A stretch of 64,000 nt of DNA from Pelagadaptatus sp034112445 (GTDB lineage: Bacteria; Pseudomonadota; Gammaproteobacteria; Pseudomonadales; Cellvibrionaceae): positions 113,339-177,338 of the forward strand of contig JAWUVI010000009.1 in NCBI GenBank assembly GCA_034112445.1, given 5' to 3'. This document shows positions 1 to 8,021 of the stretch, piece after piece. The position numbers and the translations under genes are program-made. Below the pieces are notes generated by a model that was not told the DNA's origin, did not search any database, and saw only the letters and a list, made by a program, of their open reading frames with translations. Each line of letters opens with the position of its first letter. The first letter of the stretch is position 1.

Positions 1-454
1 GAGTGTATTTAACTTGTTTTAAGGCAAAGGCGGAGTTGACAGAAGCCACATTGGGTAGGTGCACAAGCGTCTGCTTAAGCAGTTTTTCATAATGCTCAAC
101 ACTCTTGATGACGATTCGTAGTAAGTAGTCCTTTTCTCCCGTGGTCGAATAGCACTCTACTATCTCAGGAATGGTCTGTACTGAGGATTCAAACGCATTG
201 AGTGACTCTTCATCATGGCGTTTGATGGTGACATACGCGTGAACACTGACACTTAAATTCAGCAATTTTGGATCTAATAGGGTCACCTTGCCTTTAATGA
301 AGCCTTCTGATTCCAGCTTTTTTATTCTGCGCCAGCAGGGAGTATGGGATAGGCCGACTAGATCGCCAAGCTCATTCATTGAGTAGTCGGCGTTCTCTTG
401 CAAGGCAATAAGAATTTTGATGTCGAATTCGTCAAGCTGATGTGGATTTGACAT
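1..454 (-). CDS. Lrp/AsnC family transcriptional regulator (3' end cut by window edge)
   Basis: Reading leftward from ATG at 452-454, the frame stays open to the window edge and gives 151 residues, close to the usual 150-160 of the family, so only a few C-terminal residues are missing. The N-terminus (LDEFDIKILIALQENADYS) and the following GLSHTPCWRRIKKLE segment form the typical winged HTH of Lrp/AsnC proteins. The second half (VHAYVTIK, ECYSTTGEKDYLLRIV) is the RAM/AsnC ligand-binding domain. Members are octameric or dimeric DNA-binding proteins that sense amino acids and often control a divergent amino-acid gene; that partner would lie outside the window. The ligand cannot be told from sequence. 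Confidence 0.9.
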   Translation of the reverse strand, partial: MSNPHQLDEFDIKILIALQENADYSMNELGDLVGLSHTPCWRRIKKLESEGFIKGKVTLLDPKLLNLSVSVHAYVTIKRHDEESLNAFESSVQTIPEIVECYSTTGEKDYLLRIVIKSVEHYEKLLKQTLVHLPNVASVNSAFALKQVKYT

Positions 455-490
455 AAGTTGCGCCTAATGATTTTTAATCTGCGAGAGGTT

Positions 491-2344
491 TTAATCTGAG
501 GTGGAGTAAGACGATTTTTCTGTTGGTTCAGCGGGTTGAAAATCTTCAAAAGAAGAGTGCTTGGTTGGCACGCTGTTATTCATTAAGCGCTCGGTTTCAA
601 GCATCAGCAAGACTTTGTGAGCGGGAATCGGCTTACTGAAAAGGTAGCCTTGCATAAGGTCGCAATCACTGGCGACTAAAAAGTCCATTTGCTCTTTGGT
701 TTCGACGCCTTCAGCAACCACTTTGTATTTAAGTTGTTTCGCTAAGTAAATAATAACGGAACAGATTTGCATGTCCTTTTCGTTTTCAGGAATGTCACGG
801 ATAAACGCTTGATCAATTTTAATGGTGTCGACTGATAGATCTTTGAGATAGCTTAACGACGAATACCCAGTGCCAAAATCATCAATGGCGATTTTTATGC
901 CCATCTGTTTGATTTTGTTTAGTATTGTTGTGGCGGTCGCCATATTTTCCATCAACATGGTTTCTGTAATCTCTAACTCTAGGTGTTCGGGTTCGATACC
1001 GTATTTTTCAATGCATGACTGCAAAAAATTAACGAAGCTTTCTTCGCTGAAGCGAGTTGAAGATATGTTAACGGCTATAGAAAGGCCGGGGTAGTGCTCC
1101 ATTAAAATCTTCAGTTGGCGGCAGCTGGTTTCAAGTATCCAGTCATCCAGTTGGCTTATAAACCCCATGCTTTCCATTGCCGCAATAAATAGCCCTGGCG
1201 CTAACAAGCCTTTTTTAGGGTGGTCCCAACGCACCAAAGATTCAAAACTCTGAATTTTATTGTCGGTGTCAACTTTTGGTTGCAAGTATAGAGTGAATTC
1301 TTTTTCGGTAAATGCGCGTCGAATATCACTCTCAAGTAATAAACTGTCTTGAGCTTCTGATGCCATGCTGGGGGTGAAAAGACGGTAGGTTCCGCCACCA
1401 GCATCTTTGGCTTTGTACATCGCAATTTCAGCGTGGCGAACTAAATCAGTTGCTTTGGTACTATTTGAAACCGAAGCGGCAATACCGATGCTACAGCTGA
1501 CGACAATAGACGTGTCGGCGAGCATAATCGGTTGAGATATCAACTTCTGTAACTTTTCGCAGAGAGTGTTGAGTTGCCTGACGCTGCGGATATTGCGTAA
1601 TAAAATACTGAACTCATCACCGCCAGGTCGACCAACCATCCCTATCTTTTGGGTGGCTTTCCTTAAGCGTTTCCCCATTTTTTTCAATAACAAATCGCCG
1701 ACTTGATGGCCTAATGAGTCGTTAATGCGCTTAAATTTGTCAAGGTCTAGAAAGATAACTGCGACAATGTTTTCTCTTTTGTTGTCCTGAACGTCGAGTA
1801 AATCATTCTGTGTTTCGTAAAGAAATAGATGCCTATTGACCAGTCCCGTTAATGAATCGAACAGCGACATGCGCTCGATTTCTTTATTATGGAAGTCGAT
1901 GTTCTCATCTTGGTGTTCCATCTTGTGTGACAGATCGAGAAGAGAGCGTTCAATTTGATCGACTTCGGAGGCGGTGTTTCTTTTAATTGATTTGTTAATG
2001 CTCGGCGCTAAGGCTTTTCTGACCTCAGAAAATTGGCTTTCACCCAGTAAAGGCAGTAGAGCGTTGATCCCCCGCAAACGTTTAATTAACGATCGGGTTA
2101 ACATTATAATGGCGGTTGTTAGAATAATTGCGCCCAGTATGATGGGCAGGATTCTAACTAAAGTTAACTCATTTCTAGAGATTTGGCTCAGAACCATAAC
2201 AGTCAAAGATATGATAATGATGGCAATGGGAGCAATGGTTAACTTCCAGATAGCACTGACAAATGTTGGATTATTCTCGTTTGTGGGTGTGTCAGTATCT
2301 GTGCTCTGCTTCTTGTCCATAAGTTCTTCAGGCTGGTTACGCAA
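491..2344 (-). CDS. Membrane GGDEF-EAL protein (c-di-GMP turnover)
   Basis: A protein of 617 residues. The start may instead be Met9 (MDKKQ). Two hydrophobic segments near residues 28-50 and 60-82 anchor it in the inner membrane and are followed by a short HAMP-like/linker stretch. A GGDEF domain follows with an intact GGDEF signature at 241-245 (diguanylate cyclase A-site), then an EAL domain (about 340-590). In the EAL domain the signature Glu is kept but the motif reads ESL (368-370, ESLVRW). Other phosphodiesterase motifs are present: ITET, DDFGTGYSSL, KIDQAFI and a late VAEGVET. Both activities are therefore possible; which dominates cannot be read from sequence. It lies alone, divergent from greB. 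No periplasmic sensor domain is visible. Confidence 0.9.
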   Translation of the reverse strand: MRNQPEELMDKKQSTDTDTPTNENNPTFVSAIWKLTIAPIAIIIISLTVMVLSQISRNELTLVRILPIILGAIILTTAIIMLTRSLIKRLRGINALLPLLGESQFSEVRKALAPSINKSIKRNTASEVDQIERSLLDLSHKMEHQDENIDFHNKEIERMSLFDSLTGLVNRHLFLYETQNDLLDVQDNKRENIVAVIFLDLDKFKRINDSLGHQVGDLLLKKMGKRLRKATQKIGMVGRPGGDEFSILLRNIRSVRQLNTLCEKLQKLISQPIMLADTSIVVSCSIGIAASVSNSTKATDLVRHAEIAMYKAKDAGGGTYRLFTPSMASEAQDSLLLESDIRRAFTEKEFTLYLQPKVDTDNKIQSFESLVRWDHPKKGLLAPGLFIAAMESMGFISQLDDWILETSCRQLKILMEHYPGLSIAVNISSTRFSEESFVNFLQSCIEKYGIEPEHLELEITETMLMENMATATTILNKIKQMGIKIAIDDFGTGYSSLSYLKDLSVDTIKIDQAFIRDIPENEKDMQICSVIIYLAKQLKYKVVAEGVETKEQMDFLVASDCDLMQGYLFSKPIPAHKVLLMLETERLMNNSVPTKHSSFEDFQPAEPTEKSSYSTSD

Positions 2345-2509
2345 AATAGTTTTGGTGCTATTGGATGGTGATTCTTGTCTTTGTCTATATATTAGATCTA
2401 AGGTAGAGAAATTACTATTGAATCATGGTTATTCTCGTGTAAAAAACAAAGCATTACCCGCTTTGAATCTGTTTTAATTGCAATGCCCAATAATGTTTGA
2501 GATGTAACT

Positions 2510-2986
2510 ATGCGCGCTGACTTGATTACTAGAGAAGGCTATCAAGCTTTGAAAGATGAGCTGGATTATCTGTGGCGCACCGATAGGCCAGAAGTAACTA
2601 AGAAGGTGTCTTGGGCTGCTAGCTTGGGAGATCGCAGTGAAAATGCTGATTATCAGTACAATAAAAAGCGTTTGCGTGAAATTGATCGTCGAGTACGTTA
2701 TTTACGCAAGGCAATAGAGAGGCTGAAGGTTGTTGATTATCATCCTCAGCAGGCCGGGAAAGTATTTTTTGGTGCTTGGGTAGCCATTGAGAATGAAGCG
2801 GGAGAAGAGAAAAAATTCCGCATTGTAGGCTACGATGAGATTTTTGGTCGTAACGATTATATTTCCATTGACTCGCCTATGGCTAAAGCTTTATTGAAAA
2901 TGGAAGTTGATGATGACGTTAGGGTTCATACACCAGAGGGCGTGGTCGAATGGGTGGTTGTGAGTGTCGAATATGAAAGTGAATAA
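2510..2986 (+). CDS. greB: Transcription elongation factor GreB
   Basis: A protein of 158 residues, the normal GreB length. The N-terminal antiparallel coiled coil (about 1-75) carries the acidic tip Asp41 and Glu44 in GDRSENADY, which in this family reach into the RNA polymerase secondary channel and hold the Mg2+ for cleavage of backtracked RNA. The C-terminal FKBP-like domain follows. The basic patch RRVRYLRKAIERLK and the FGRNDYISIDSPMAKALL segment favour GreB over GreA. The next gene overlaps its 3' end by 14 nt, so the two are probably translated from one message. Confidence 0.95.
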   Translation: MRADLITREGYQALKDELDYLWRTDRPEVTKKVSWAASLGDRSENADYQYNKKRLREIDRRVRYLRKAIERLKVVDYHPQQAGKVFFGAWVAIENEAGEEKKFRIVGYDEIFGRNDYISIDSPMAKALLKMEVDDDVRVHTPEGVVEWVVVSVEYESE

Positions 2987-3548
2987 GGTGTTTGTTTCGG
3001 CTCAACAGTTATTAGAAGACTCTTTTAAGCTAGCCGAAAAAGTTTATGCGAGTAACTACTGCCCAAGCCATATCGTCGGTGTGTGGCGCGGTGGAACTCC
3101 GGTAGCGATTGCTGTGCATGAATTATTGGATGTGTTGGGTGTGAAGTCTGAGCACCTTGCTATCAAAACATCGTCTTATTCTGGAATCGGTGAACGCGGC
3201 TCCCAAGTGACGGTTCAGGGGTTGGGTGATCTAATAGATAGCCTTGATGTTAAGAGTAGATTACTTCTAGTTGATGATGTGCACGATTCAGGCTTCAGTT
3301 TACAGCAAGTGGTCGTCAATTTACGTGCAGAATGTGGCAGTGATATACCAGAGATACGGCTGGCGACGCCTTACTTCAAGCCTAAAAATAATAAATCCAG
3401 TACCGTTCCCGACTACTATATTCATGAGACGGATGAGTGGTTGGTGTTCCCTCATGAGATTCAAGGCTTAAGTTTAGATGAAATAAAGAACGACAAACCT
3501 GAGTTGGCGTTTATAGTTGATGAGTTGGCTCGTTTGCAGCAACAGTAA
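2973..3548 (+). CDS. Phosphoribosyltransferase-fold protein (xanthine/hypoxanthine PRTase-like)
   Basis: The frame could begin at GTG 2964, but ATG at 2973 is the more ordinary start; either overlaps the end of greB. The protein has about 191 residues. The segment LLLVDDVHDSG (residues 97-107) is the PRPP-binding loop of type I phosphoribosyltransferases with both acidic residues present. The early GVWRGGTPVA matches the region that binds pyrophosphate. Such proteins transfer ribose-5-phosphate to purine bases, here perhaps xanthine, guanine or hypoxanthine. The substrate is inferred only from family resemblance. The long C-terminal PDYYIHETDEWLVFPHE segment resembles the hood region of xanthine PRTases. 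Confidence 0.8.
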   Translation: MKVNKVFVSAQQLLEDSFKLAEKVYASNYCPSHIVGVWRGGTPVAIAVHELLDVLGVKSEHLAIKTSSYSGIGERGSQVTVQGLGDLIDSLDVKSRLLLVDDVHDSGFSLQQVVVNLRAECGSDIPEIRLATPYFKPKNNKSSTVPDYYIHETDEWLVFPHEIQGLSLDEIKNDKPELAFIVDELARLQQQ

Positions 3549-3565
3549 AATATATAGAGAGCGTT

Positions 3566-4441
3566 ATGAGTGTATTTGATAAAGACAGTAATCCGTTTGA
3601 TGAGCAAGGTATAGAGGATCATGTTCGGCAGGCGCTAGCGGTAGAAAAGCCATCGGGTTTTTTAGTGGATCAATATTATCGGGCTTTGAATTTTACTTTT
3701 AAGCCGACCTTATATGGCACGGACAATATTCCGGATCGCCCTTGTCTTTTTGTTGCTAATCACGCGCTGTTTGCATTTGATGGACTTATCTTTTTGCCGA
3801 TGATGCTTAAGAAAATGAATCGTTTTGTGCGCAGCATGGGGGATAAAGTGTTATGGAATTCTGTAACAGAGAAGATGCTGTTGAAATCTGGCGGTATTAT
3901 TGGCCATCCTGAGGTTTGCACAAAAATGATGGAAAATGGCCATGATTTATTGGTGTTTCCCGGTGGAGCCCATGAGGCGTGTAAGGATGAAGATAATTAT
4001 TACAATTTGATGTGGAAAGAGCGTTATGGCTTCGTTAAATTAGCGGCTCAGCATGGTTACACCATAATGCCAGTGGGGTTTGTTGGCCCGGATGATTTTT
4101 TTAAGCATAGAATTGAAGGTCAAGACTTACCGGAAACACGTTTAGGCAAGGTAATGACGCAGTTAGGTTTTTTAAGCGATAAAACGCGGAAAGATCTTTT
4201 GCCTCCTATTCCCAGTGGTGTATTTGGTTCGCTATTGCCTAAGCCATATCGCGTCTATATTAAATTCGGTAAAGCGATAGATTTGGCCGAATATAAAGGT
4301 CAAACCTTGTCTAAGCCCAGAATGCATTCTATTCGTTCAGAGGTGGCAGCAGAAATTGAAGACTCAATCAGTGATTTATTAGAGATACGAGATAGTGAAA
4401 AAGGTAATGAAAGCTTACTGCGCCGTTTTTTAACGCGCTAA
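3566..4441 (+). CDS. Lysophospholipid/diacylglycerol acyltransferase family protein
   Basis: A protein of 291 residues. It has an acyltransferase His-Asp motif in NHALFAFDG (His66, Asp72) and FPGGAHEA (131-138), a signature of the TMEM68/MGAT-DGAT2 branch of the LPLAT family rather than the FPEG of PlsC. The downstream ERYGFVKLAAQHG and IMPVGFVG blocks also fit that branch. It should transfer an acyl chain from acyl-CoA or acyl-ACP to a glycerolipid at the inner membrane face; whether the product is phospholipid, triacylglycerol or wax cannot be decided. No clear membrane-spanning helix is seen beyond amphipathic stretches. It sits 17 nt downstream of the phosphoribosyltransferase gene, probably in the same transcript. 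Confidence 0.82.
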   Translation: MSVFDKDSNPFDEQGIEDHVRQALAVEKPSGFLVDQYYRALNFTFKPTLYGTDNIPDRPCLFVANHALFAFDGLIFLPMMLKKMNRFVRSMGDKVLWNSVTEKMLLKSGGIIGHPEVCTKMMENGHDLLVFPGGAHEACKDEDNYYNLMWKERYGFVKLAAQHGYTIMPVGFVGPDDFFKHRIEGQDLPETRLGKVMTQLGFLSDKTRKDLLPPIPSGVFGSLLPKPYRVYIKFGKAIDLAEYKGQTLSKPRMHSIRSEVAAEIEDSISDLLEIRDSEKGNESLLRRFLTR

Positions 4442-4486
4442 TATTCAACAATAAATTATTATCGAATAACTGACAGGAAAATAACA

Positions 4487-4717
4487 ATGTACTCAATGGA
4501 AAAAATGGAAGAAATTAAACTGCTTAATCAATTTAAGCTTGAGTCGGCGGACGTAGGTATCAAAGTACATTCTCAGCAAGCGTCAAAAGAAGTTGTTGAA
4601 GCGGCGGCGAGATTATTTGATAAAGGTTTAACCAGCCAGACTGATGGCGGCTATTTAACCGAACGAGGTCTTAAAGCGGCTAATCATGCTCAAAGTCTTA
4701 TGGGTTTGTTGTCATAA
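4487..4717 (+). CDS. Small conserved protein, TIGR02647-like
   Basis: A protein of 76 residues, small and without membrane segments. The pattern LLNQF-KL, GIKVHSQQ, KGLTSQTDGGYLTERG and AANHAQSLMGLLS matches, from memory, the conserved gammaproteobacterial family TIGR02647. That family looks like a small winged-helix or HTH protein (a helical start followed by GGYLT, as in a wing). Function is unknown. It stands alone behind the acyltransferase gene, preceded by a GACAGGAA ribosome-binding site. Confidence 0.7.
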   Translation: MYSMEKMEEIKLLNQFKLESADVGIKVHSQQASKEVVEAAARLFDKGLTSQTDGGYLTERGLKAANHAQSLMGLLS

Positions 4718-4947
4718 TAGGAGTGTCCTAAAAAGCAGTGTGAATACACGTTAGGTTATTTTCCCAAGGCGGAGACGCTCACTTTTTATCGGTAAATCAA
4801 TCAAACCCAGCAAAATTTGAAGAGTAGGGGTTTGGCGTTCGGATGCTATTTCCCGAAGTGCTTTATTAACACCCTATATAAATAGGCTTGCTTTAATTAA
4901 TATGGTTAGTTAGTCTAACTATATTAATTAAAGGTAGTAATAAAATC
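4718..4947. other. Intergenic region before the MarR gene
   Basis: A 230-bp region without a coding frame I would support. Its only recognisable element is the large dyad at 4891-4933 that is listed separately. Confidence 0.5.
4891..4933. promoter_or_regulatory. Long inverted repeat, probable MarR operator
   Basis: Two 19-nt arms, 4891-4909 and 4915-4933, are reverse complements except at one position, with a 5-nt centre. The dyad ends 14 nt before the ATG of the MarR gene. MarR proteins bind such AT-rich dyads as dimers and commonly repress their own operon. A regulator that covers its own ribosome-binding region and the NnrU gene behind it is the natural reading. The binding itself is inferred. 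Confidence 0.7.
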
Positions 4948-5388
4948 ATGAGCAATACCGTGGTGCAACCGCAGCAAACAATTATCAGTCGGTCCAGTCA
5001 GTTGGTTCGGCTCGGTGGCAAAGTGCTTGAGAAAAGACTGGCGCCTTTTGGGGTAAGTTTTCAAGAGTTTCGTATTGTGGGTCTGCTCCTTGGTGATGAG
5101 GATATTACCCAAAAGGATCTGGCCGAAAAGCTGTCGGTGCGCGCTGCCACTTTGTCGGTGGCCATTTCAAAACTTGAGGCTCGAGGTATTGTTAAGCGAG
5201 AAGCCAGCAGTAGTGACAAAAGGGTCAATTACCTGCGTCTAACCTCCAATAAGTTGATCGCTGAGATGGTCGAGATCGTGTTCAACTTTGAGCAAGAGAT
5301 CAGCAGGGGAGTCAATACAGCGGACCTACAAACAGCACGTAAGGTGCTGACTTTACTGATCGACAATTTATCGAACATTGACCAATAG
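4948..5388 (+). CDS. MarR family transcriptional regulator
   Basis: A protein of 146 residues with the MarR winged-helix layout. The DNA-recognition part is ITQKDLAEKLSVRAATLSVAISKLEARGIVKRE, and the wing ends in SSDKRVNYLRLT (the conserved D-x-R of the wing). The flanking helices supply the dimer interface. A near-perfect 19-bp-arm inverted repeat ends just upstream of the start codon, which points to autoregulation. The NnrU-like membrane protein starts 9 nt after the stop, so the pair is an operon. The effector is unknown. Confidence 0.9.
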   Translation: MSNTVVQPQQTIISRSSQLVRLGGKVLEKRLAPFGVSFQEFRIVGLLLGDEDITQKDLAEKLSVRAATLSVAISKLEARGIVKREASSSDKRVNYLRLTSNKLIAEMVEIVFNFEQEISRGVNTADLQTARKVLTLLIDNLSNIDQ

Positions 5389-5397
5389 GAGCTTATT

Positions 5398-5949
5398 ATG
5401 TTTTTTTTAATTTTAGGGGTTGCCCTTTTTTTTGCTATGCACATGGTTCCATCCACATCGATTAAAGCGGCGATGGTGACTCGTTTGGGGGTAATGCCTT
5501 ATAAAGGTGTATTCAGTGTTATCTCCATCGTTGCCGTGGCCTTGATTGTTTATGGCTTAGGTGAGGCTAGTTTTCAGGCGCTATGGACGCCGCCAGTGTG
5601 GGCGAGAAGCTTGCTGATCTCCATCATGCCCATTGTCAGTATTTTATGGGTTGTAGCCGAAATTAAGAACAATTTAAAGCGCTTAGTTCGCCATCCCATG
5701 TTGATCGCGATGGTGATCTGGGGCGCTGGACATATGATCGCTAATGGTGATCTAGCAACGACCCTTGTGTTTGCTAGTTTTGCTTCATTTTCGTTGCTAA
5801 ATATTTTTATGGTTAACGCCCGCGGCACCTACAAGGCGCCGGAGCCAGTGAGCATGCTGTGGGACGTAGCGGCAATACTAATAGGCTTAGCTCTTTATGG
5901 GTTGTTGTTCTACTTTCACGGATCGTTTACGGGTATGCCTTTGCGTTAG
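5398..5949 (+). CDS. NnrU family integral membrane protein
   Basis: A protein of 183 residues with about five to six transmembrane helices. The block VRHPMLIAMVIWGAGHMIANGDLATTLVFASFASFSLLN is the hallmark of the NnrU family (conserved R-HP, W-xxH and NGD). NnrU was named in nitrite/nitric-oxide reduction clusters, and relatives occur widely. A relation to isoprenoid/heme-binding NnrU-like proteins has been proposed, but no biochemical function is secure. No denitrification gene lies nearby here. It follows the MarR gene by 9 nt and is likely under its control. Confidence 0.85.
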   Translation: MFFLILGVALFFAMHMVPSTSIKAAMVTRLGVMPYKGVFSVISIVAVALIVYGLGEASFQALWTPPVWARSLLISIMPIVSILWVVAEIKNNLKRLVRHPMLIAMVIWGAGHMIANGDLATTLVFASFASFSLLNIFMVNARGTYKAPEPVSMLWDVAAILIGLALYGLLFYFHGSFTGMPLR

Positions 5950-5967
5950 TGGTTGGTCTTGGTTGGT

Positions 5968-7962
5968 TCACAGCATCATTGTTACTGGCTCAATAGACTT
6001 ATCTATTTCAAATTCAAATAGTTGAGCGTAAAAACTCAATTCATTTTCTAGGCATTGTTGAATACTAGAAGCCTGCCTAAAGCCGTGTCCTTCGCCTTTG
6101 AATTCAACATGAGCCACAGGCACACCTTTACTTTTTAGTGCGTTGACCATCGCGCTAGCTTGATTGGGCGGTACGACCTTGTCGTCTAAACCTTGAAAAA
6201 ATATAACGGGGCAGTTTAATTTATCTGCATGAAACAAGGGCGAGCGATCTAAATAAATTTGTTTGGTGGCAGGGTATGGACCAACTAAAGAGTCCATATA
6301 TCGAGCTTCAAATTTATGCGTATCTAGGGCTAGGGTTTCTAAATTGCCAATGCCATATAGGCTGGTGCCGGCGGTAAACGTATCGCTGAAGGTAAGGGCG
6401 GCTAATACCGTGTAACCGCCAGCGCTGCTGCCTTTTATGACGGCTTTGGTTGGGTCGATTAGTTTTTGTGTGGCCAAATAGTCAACGGCGGCGCACACAT
6501 CTTCAACATCAGTAATACCCCAGTTGTTATTAAGTTTTTGTCGATACTGTCGGCCGTAACCAGTACTGCCACGATAATTGATGTCAGCGACGGCAAAGCC
6601 GCGACTGGTCCAATATTGTATTTTCAAATTAAGGCCCGTGTCAGTGGCCCCGGTGGGGCCGCCGTGACATAGGACTATGACCGGTGGTTGGGTATCTGCT
6701 TCGCCTTCAAAACGAGCATTTTGCGGTGGGTAATAAAACCCATAAGCTTGATCGTTTTTCTGCTTACCCGTGTTAAAAGTAATACTGGTAGGTTGGCTGA
6801 TGTCTTCGATGAGTAAATTGTTCTGACTTGAGTAACAGGCGATATTTTGATGCTCTAGCTTGTTACTTATGAATGACATCGTATTCAAACTGCTGGCTTG
6901 AGTCGCTGACGCCGCCAATAGAGCCGCTGAGCCATTACCATTGCAGGTTATACTGCTGATGTCTGTCCAAGGTGAAGCATCAGAAGTTGGTTCTATAAAA
7001 GACAGCTCTAAGGTTAATAAGTTTATGTGGACCAAACGCCATCGACCGTTTTGAGTGCAGGTCGCTAAAACCTCTTCCTCGGATAAAAAACCATAACACG
7101 ACATACCAAATACCCACTGAGGCGTGGCAAACTCGGCTTCTAAATTGGTGATGCTTGTGATTCGGCCTTGCTTATGGCCAGTTTGTTGATAGCAATATAG
7201 GTTCCACCAGTTATTTCGATCAGAAACAAAAAATAAATTACCGTTCTTGTGCCATTGTGGCTGAAATATCGACTCGCCTTGAGCTTGGCTGCTTGTTCCG
7301 CCGGCTATATGAGTTGGGTGAGTTAACTTGCCTTGATAATCAATGTCGGCAATCCAGCATTCTGTGTTATCCCAAGGCATCGAAGGGTGATTCCAGCTTA
7401 ACCAGCAAAGTTGTTGCTGGTCAGGAGATAAGCGGGGGTTGGAATAAAAGTCACAGCCACTGGCTATTACTGTGGTTGCTTTAGTTGTTATGTCGATAGC
7501 AATGATTTGATTGACGGCCTCGCAATCTTTGGTGTGAATTTCTTGAACGCACAGTATTCTTTTATGCAACGCATCAAATTCAAGATCAGCGTATCGACAG
7601 CTTTTTTGACTGGTCAGAGCGATTGGCTGATCAGAACCATTTAGCCGATATTGATAAACATTTTGATCCTTGCCGTTTACAAAAAAAACGTGATTTGGAG
7701 TCAAGCAATAACTTCCGCCACCGTATTCATGCACGCTGCTGGTAACACTAAATTCAGCGGGTAAAACTTCAACGGTTTTGTCGCCAGTCTGGCGCATTAA
7801 TACCGAGCGACCTTTTTCTTGCGGGCGCGATTCCAGCCAGAATAAAGTGCCGTCTGCTTGTAGTTTAGGTTCGCTAAGGCGAACGCTTTTTTGCGTGAGT
7901 AAACGACTGTGAATAGGTGATGACCAGCTGCCGTAGGGAGCAATTTGTTTGTTTTGATTCAT
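5968..7962 (-). CDS. Prolyl oligopeptidase-family (S9) serine peptidase
   Basis: A protein of 664 residues. The N-terminal ~380 residues form a WD/beta-propeller-like domain. The C-terminal alpha/beta-hydrolase domain holds the catalytic triad: nucleophile Ser513 in GSSAGGY, Asp in GLDDKVVPP and His in GEGHGFR. The order and the VILCHGGPTGATD oxyanion region match acylaminoacyl-peptidase/dipeptidyl-peptidase-like S9C enzymes. No signal peptide is visible, so it should act on short peptides in the cytoplasm. It converges with the NnrU gene and diverges from tilS; nothing nearby refines the substrate. Confidence 0.88.
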   Translation of the reverse strand: MNQNKQIAPYGSWSSPIHSRLLTQKSVRLSEPKLQADGTLFWLESRPQEKGRSVLMRQTGDKTVEVLPAEFSVTSSVHEYGGGSYCLTPNHVFFVNGKDQNVYQYRLNGSDQPIALTSQKSCRYADLEFDALHKRILCVQEIHTKDCEAVNQIIAIDITTKATTVIASGCDFYSNPRLSPDQQQLCWLSWNHPSMPWDNTECWIADIDYQGKLTHPTHIAGGTSSQAQGESIFQPQWHKNGNLFFVSDRNNWWNLYCYQQTGHKQGRITSITNLEAEFATPQWVFGMSCYGFLSEEEVLATCTQNGRWRLVHINLLTLELSFIEPTSDASPWTDISSITCNGNGSAALLAASATQASSLNTMSFISNKLEHQNIACYSSQNNLLIEDISQPTSITFNTGKQKNDQAYGFYYPPQNARFEGEADTQPPVIVLCHGGPTGATDTGLNLKIQYWTSRGFAVADINYRGSTGYGRQYRQKLNNNWGITDVEDVCAAVDYLATQKLIDPTKAVIKGSSAGGYTVLAALTFSDTFTAGTSLYGIGNLETLALDTHKFEARYMDSLVGPYPATKQIYLDRSPLFHADKLNCPVIFFQGLDDKVVPPNQASAMVNALKSKGVPVAHVEFKGEGHGFRQASSIQQCLENELSFYAQLFEFEIDKSIEPVTMML

Positions 7963-8021
7963 AAGTACGATGCTAAGGTGAATTATTGTAAGATAAGAGC
8001 ATACACATAACTTGAAATGCT

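Noticed and set aside
1974..2477. A rightward frame of 167 codons opposite the 5' part of the GGDEF-EAL gene
   Set aside because: It is the complement of a clear coding frame, has no family pattern, and greB has its own start downstream.
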